Assembly: GCA_963402885.1 (NCBI GenBank)
Contig: OY727103.1
Span: 14,844,085 to 14,908,084, forward strand
DNA length: 64,000 nucleotides
Direction of reading: 5' to 3'
Origin: Antedon bifida
Lineage: Eukaryota; Echinodermata; Crinoidea; Comatulida; Antedonidae
A model generated the notes under the pieces. It saw only the letters and a program-made list of their open reading frames with translations, ran no database searches and had not been told where the DNA came from. Position numbers and translations under genes: made by a program. Positions 59,601-64,000 of the stretch are shown here, piece by piece; the stretch's first letter is position 1; every line of letters starts with the position of its first letter.

Positions 59601-61395
59601 ATTTATAAGCAATATACTTTTTTATCAGTTGATAAAATATGTTTCAGATAATAGGTTAGGAAGCGGTTCATGAAAAGAAGAACAGTAAAAAACGTCAACT
59701 TACCATCGCTGCTGTAGCTGCTTTCACCTGTAAACAAAAGTGTAATCATTACCATAATGCCTTATGCAGTTTAAGTTTTCTCGTATATAAGAGAAACAGA
59801 CTTCTGTTCATTTACTGATTATGAATTATAATAAATATTGCATTAGTATTGACAAACTAATGATATTTCATTATTGTTTACATTAAATCAGTTGACAGAG
59901 CAATATACAACATGAACATAATTGTATATATTTATTATGACGCATGACTAATCTGTAATTTGATTGGACGATTATTTGATTTTCTGATTATTATAAATTA
60001 TTATGTAATTTTTCGCTAAAACTTTAAAGCTTTAGCATGTGTGTAAGTGAATTCACAAATCACAGTTCGAAGATCCATCCATAATAATGTTCAAATTGCT
60101 CGCCTGTTGCGTTTACCATGGAGAAAAAACAAATAGTTTTGTTTTTTCTCAATGGTTTAACAGATTTTTATTCGATAGATGTATTACATAATAACATGGA
60201 GGAAAATGATAATACGTAATGGTCATATTGGACAACATAACACGCGCACGATTATAATCTATTATACTAGAAATTGCAAAGTACAAGCATAGAGCGTATA
60301 GTGAATCACTTGCAAGCAGGGCCCTAAAACCGAATGTCTATATTCGAACGTTTCTCATTGGATAACAAAAGACCTCCCATGGACTAGGAGTTTCGAAGGG
60401 TGTATAAATGAAATATAAGATTCGTGACTTTAATCAAATAAAAGAAACGTTAACAACGTGTAGTTCTGTAATCGCAAAATCGCAAAATTATGATAATATT
60501 CTATGTGGATTAAAAGTAACTTTTTTTTAAAAACCTTTTTACCAATAATTATTTATTAATTAGTATGTCATTTTTCGATAAAACGTTGAGCTTGCGCGTA
60601 AGTGAATTCACCAATCATAAGATTTTTTTCTCCATGGTTTAACAGATTTTGATTGGATAGATATATTACATAACATAATAACATAGAGGAAAAATGATAA
60701 TAAGTTATGGTCGTATTGAACAACAGAACACGATTAATCTAATATAAACAAATTTATTTTATTTCATCCTGTATTTTATTATATTCAAATATAATGATGC
60801 TTTCCCCAAAATTACATTTATAAGCAATATACTTTTTTTATCAGTTGATAAAATATGTTTCAGATAATAAGTTAGGAAGCTGCTCATGAAAAGAAGAACA
60901 GTAAAAAACGTCAACTTACTATAGATGCTGTAGCTTTCACCTGTAAACAAAAGTGTAATCATTACCATAATGCCTTATGCAGTTTAAGTTTTCTCGTATA
61001 TAAAAGATACAGACAATTATTTTGTATCCACACATTTCTGGGTTTCAAGTTCAAGCATAATTGTGTTATATTTTAAATGTATTAATACTCACAGCATTGT
61101 CATTTTACAGTAATTTGCCTTTGGATTTATATATATTTTCTACTGTTTGTATCAATTTTGATCTGATTTTGCTGTAATTATTGAGGGTACTTTGGATAAC
61201 TTTACCAAATTACTTTATCCAAATTCCCTCACTTGCACTGATGAAGGGCTAGTGTTGCCCGAAAGCTCTGCTAACTTTTCTGGCTGTTTACTTTATCGTT
61301 TTGATTTAGCTTTTCGCTTTTTTTTTTGTATCTCCATTGAGATCCAGCCACTGATACCCACAGCATTGTCATTTTTTTCAGTAATTTGCCTTTGG

Positions 61396-61451
<56 letters not shown>

Positions 61452-63688
61452 AATCTGCAGACAGTACTGTTTCGATCTCATTAGATCTCGTCAGTGCAGC
61501 TCAGGTTTCGAAATGAAATGTACCGCAGAACTGGCACAATATAGGCTGAGCCAGGTATGCGGGACATGGTACACTGATTATGAACACAAAGAGTGCACAA
61601 GCTCAACGAGCGTGCTTTGCAAAATGCTAATAGTATTCACAACAAAAATGCATCGTTTCGAAATGAAGAGTGCTCTACAAAACAACATACTATATATGCA
61701 TATAGCAGAAAGTAGAGGAGCGTAATATCCAATCTGCAGACATATATCATAAAATTTAATCAACGTCTTCCAGAAAACAAAATACAATAGATACCGCGAT
61801 ATCCGAGGTAAAGATAATATATGGTAAAGAATTGCATTAGTATTGATTTTTTTTTCGGTAAAAAAAAAACCCTATTTTTAACCGGTTTTGATATTGAACG
61901 TTTTGGATTAAATGTTTAAAATGACAATGACAATTTCTCTTACCATCCTCTTTCTTGTTCACATCAACTAAAAGAAACATTATAAGATAACATGATTATA
62001 ACAGTATTTATTATATGACGCATGCGCATAATTGGATTTAATAATAGGGTTTCTTTAAAATCTGTTAAGTTTTAAGTTTGTATATAGTTAAAGTTAATAA
62101 ATCTGGGATTTTTCTAATAACTTGTTTACAATATAATAGGCCTACAATTTATTTTATTTTAATTTATTTAGCCTGTATTATTTATTATATTTAAACATAA
62201 TGATGCTTTCCTCACACCATTTTATACATACACTTTTTTTTTATCAGTTGGTAAAATATGTTTAAGATAATAAGTTATGAAGCGGCTCATGTAAAGAAGA
62301 ACAGTAAAAAACGTCAACTTACAAACGCTGCTGCTGCTGATATCTGTAAACAAAATTGTAATCATTACCATAATGCCTTATGCAGTTTAAGTTTTCTCGT
62401 ATATAAAAAAGATTCAAAGTGAATTATTATCATTTTACTGATTATGAATTATGATAAATATTACATGAGTATTGACAAACTAATGATATTTCATTATTGT
62501 TTATATTATCAGTTGACAGAGCAATTATACAACATGAAAATAATAGTATATATTTATCATGAATGAGTAATCTGTTACTTTTTTTTATTTTCTGAAGTTT
62601 AAATAAATTCCGGTAATGTTTGACTAGGACAGTAAAAAATACTGGAGCAAAATATTTTTGTCTTCAATAGTTTAACAGATTTTTATTCGATAGATGTATT
62701 ACATAATAACATGGAGGAAAAATAGTTTATATTCATAAACGCGGTGAACCTACCAGCAGCCCTCTTGTTCTGTAGTGATTTATTTTATATTTTATTGATT
62801 TGATTTTTTAAAAATTATTATTACAGTACTAAACCAGTATTATTTATTATAGTAAAACTTAATACTGTAATGGTATTACGGAAATATATTGAATTACACT
62901 TACGCTTGAGCATGCGCGTAAGTGAATTCACCAATCACAAGGGACAGTCCGAAGATCCATCAATGATTGGTCAAATTACTTTTACGTTTACCATAGAAGA
63001 AACATTTTTTTAATATTTTTCCCTCCCGGGTTTTTATTCGATAGATATTACATAATAACATGGAGGAAAATAATAATACGCAATGGTCATATTGGACAAC
63101 ATAACACGATTATAATCTATTATAATAGAAATTGCAAAATATAAGTGAAAAAAGACAAAACCGAAATATGTTTTGGCTAATAAAGTTAGGAAGCGGCTCA
63201 TGTAAAGAAAAACAGTAAAAAAAAACGTCAACTTACCATCGCTGCTGCCGCCGCTGCCTGTAAACAAAAGTGCAATCATTATTATACGCCTCATACAGTT
63301 TAAGTTTTCTCGTATATAAAAAAAGAGTCAAAATGAAGTATTATCATTTACTGATTATGAATTATGATAAATATTGCATTAGTTTTAACGATCTAATTTA
63401 TATTTCATTATTGTTTACATTATCAGTTGACAGAGCAATTATACAACATGAAAATAATAGTATATATTTATCATGAATGAGTAATCTGTTACTTTTTTTT
63501 ATTTTCTGAAGTTTAAATAAATTCCGGTAATGTTTGACTAGGACAGTAAAAAATACTGGAGCAAAATATTTTTGTCTTCAATAGTTCTACAGATTTTGAT
63601 TCGATAGATGTATTACATAATAACATGGAGGAAAAATAGTTTATATTCATAAACGCGGTGAACCTACCAGCAGCCCTCTTGTTCTGTT
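53522..63688 (-). CDS. Micro-exon gene ending in a cationic Lys/Ala/Met-rich peptide (5' end outside window)
   Basis: On the minus strand I place, in transcript order: 63688-63668, 63257-63237, 62343-62323, 61967-61944, 60940-60920, 59727-59704, 59424-59404, 58487-58470, 58099-58082, 57697-57680, 57295-57278, 56907-56890, 56505-56488, 56031-56008, 55601-55578, 54561-54526 and 53679-53522. The first sixteen are 18-36 nt, multiples of three, and phase 1 on both sides; most end in a split Gly codon. They encode short Ser-rich, Gln/Pro-rich or acidic blocks (GSGGSSD, GESSYSSD, GQQPPV, DMEERND). All acceptors are AG; one donor is GC. The last exon encodes 51 residues with 17 Lys. A secreted, proteolytically matured peptide is plausible, but no signal peptide is in view. 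Function unknown. Confidence 0.7.
54526..54561 (-). CDS. 36-nt micro-exon with a GC donor
   Basis: The acceptor is GTTTACAG, as in several other micro-exons of the gene; the donor is GCAAGT. It encodes NVSTGDDADSH, acidic, with one possible N-glycosylation site (NVS). Confidence 0.65.
54600..55395 (+). mobile_element. 5'-truncated, decayed LINE (jockey/CR1-like) 3' end
   Basis: Broken frames contain motifs of the region after the reverse transcriptase of jockey-type elements: a YCNLLWG stretch, LFILQKKALRI, then HTKPLF and NKLPNHLL in another frame. It is frameshifted and ends in an aataaaataga-type tail near 55390. It sits in antisense orientation in an intron of the micro-exon gene. The protein part is dead. 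Confidence 0.65.
56290..58900 (-). repeat. Tandem array of 388/402-bp units, each carrying one 18-nt micro-exon
   Basis: Micro-exon ends at 56488, 56890, 57278, 57680, 58082, 58470 and 58869 are spaced 402, 388, 402, 402, 388 and 399 bp. Two exon types occur: A (GDQTPG) at 56488, 57278 and 58470; B (G/V-QQPPV) at 56890, 57680 and 58082. A and B together form a 790-bp higher unit (56488 to 57278; 57680 to 58470). Intron sequence is almost identical between units, so the duplication is recent. Plus-strand open frames of 68-75 codons repeated here are shadows. Confidence 0.9.
58869..58885 (-). pseudogene. Decayed micro-exon (17 nt)
   Basis: This copy has cacaag in place of cacagg at the acceptor. 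The AG is shifted by one base and leaves a 17-nt exon that would break the frame, so it is probably skipped. It is the most diverged unit at the array's edge. Confidence 0.55.
59160..59790 (-). repeat. Tandem duplication of about 300 bp carrying micro-exons
   Basis: The stretches around exons 59404-59424 and 59704-59727 repeat almost exactly at 300-bp spacing (gattaatctactataaaa to tcgtatataagag). Related copies surround the exons at 60920, 62323 and 63237. Confidence 0.8.
61092..61450 (+). mobile_element. Penelope-like terminal repeat, copy 2, with (TA)n
   Basis: The tail cagcattgtcatttt..ttcagtaatttgcctttggatt occurs twice in direct order (61092 and 61361). Between the two are a hammerhead core (CTGATGA 61238-61244, GAAA 61261-61264, TA 61272-61273) and sequence shared with 31805-31935. 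The strand that should pair in stem I is replaced, so this ribozyme copy is probably inactive. It ends in a TA microsatellite (61398-61449). Confidence 0.6.
62754..62769 (-). pseudogene. Decayed micro-exon with a lost acceptor
   Basis: Against the intact copy at 63688-63668, the acceptor cag has become cac (two-base change). The next AG would leave a 16-nt exon and break the frame. The donor and inner sequence (AACAAGAGGGCTGCTG) are unchanged, so the exon is probably not used. Confidence 0.5.
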
Positions 63689-64000
63689 CTGATTTATTTT
63701 ATATTTTATTGATTTGATTTAAAAAAAATTATTATTACAGTACTAAACCAGTATTATTTATTATAGTAAAACTTAATACTGTAATGGTATTACGGAAATA
63801 TATTGAATTACACTTGTTCAACATTAGCAATGAGTTATAATAAAGTCAATCATTACCGTATTGCGTATAGGCAAATTAAAGCGTTAAAGAGCAGTCAAAA
63901 GGTGTCAACTTTGACTAATATATAAATAGGCCTACGGACGATTTCAAAATATTTATATTTTTTTGGTACAACCATAAACCAATCTTTATAGGTGCATTAT
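63689..64000. other. Right edge, no exon seen
   Basis: I see no further micro-exon here. The 5' part of the micro-exon gene, including any signal peptide, should lie to the right. Confidence 0.4.

Noticed and set aside
61192-61725. 177-codon plus-strand frame through the (TA)n run
   Set aside because: Built from a repeat fragment and a microsatellite (Tyr-Ile run); not a gene.

Overview
The window is eukaryotic nuclear DNA. It has spliced genes with GT-AG introns, an AT-rich background, MITEs, a LINE fragment, Penelope-type repeats and dense TAGGCCTA palindromes. Secreted Kazal proteins, a clear mitochondrial ribosomal protein L42 gene and the TAGGCCTA-rich DNA suggest a marine deuterostome invertebrate, most likely an echinoderm. 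That assignment is inference; nothing in the sequence names the species.

Left third (1-38 kb, + strand): a cluster of small to gigantic secreted-type genes in which every intron I could place is phase 1. The first gene enters from the left edge with five short acidic exons (four with DDDDSGE, the fifth with DDDSGE). It continues into a single 17.1-kb exon made of about 80 copies of a 60-residue Tyr-Pro/Gly/Ser/Thr repeat and ends with three Kazal-domain exons (stop at 19893). Two smaller genes (24.3-26.6 kb and 35.1-37.8 kb) have a signal peptide, an acidic Ser/Glu linker, a Thr/Val linker and one Kazal domain. Between them lie two tiny paralogues (29.1-30.1 and 32.3-33.2 kb) with the same type of leader exon but no Kazal domain. 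The cluster looks like a family expanded by tandem duplication and symmetric-exon gain.

Middle (41-53 kb): a minus-strand gene with a C-terminal SH2 half followed by a WW-like segment, incompletely recovered, and a plus-strand MRPL42 gene (50.75-52.74 kb) sharing a short bidirectional promoter region with a minus-strand first exon. Several MITEs, a 50-bp minisatellite and a pogo/Tigger-like MITE fill the rest.

Right part (53.5-64 kb, - strand): a micro-exon gene. At least 16 phase-1 exons of 18-36 nt are strung over 10 kb and end in an exon encoding a strongly cationic Lys/Ala/Met peptide. Six intact 18-nt exons sit inside a 388/402-bp tandem array, so exon number is changing by local duplication; two further copies have decayed. 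The 5' end lies beyond the right edge. This micro-exon gene and the giant-exon Kazal gene are the most unusual content. A good type I hammerhead ribozyme candidate lies at 31.74 kb in a Penelope-like repeat.
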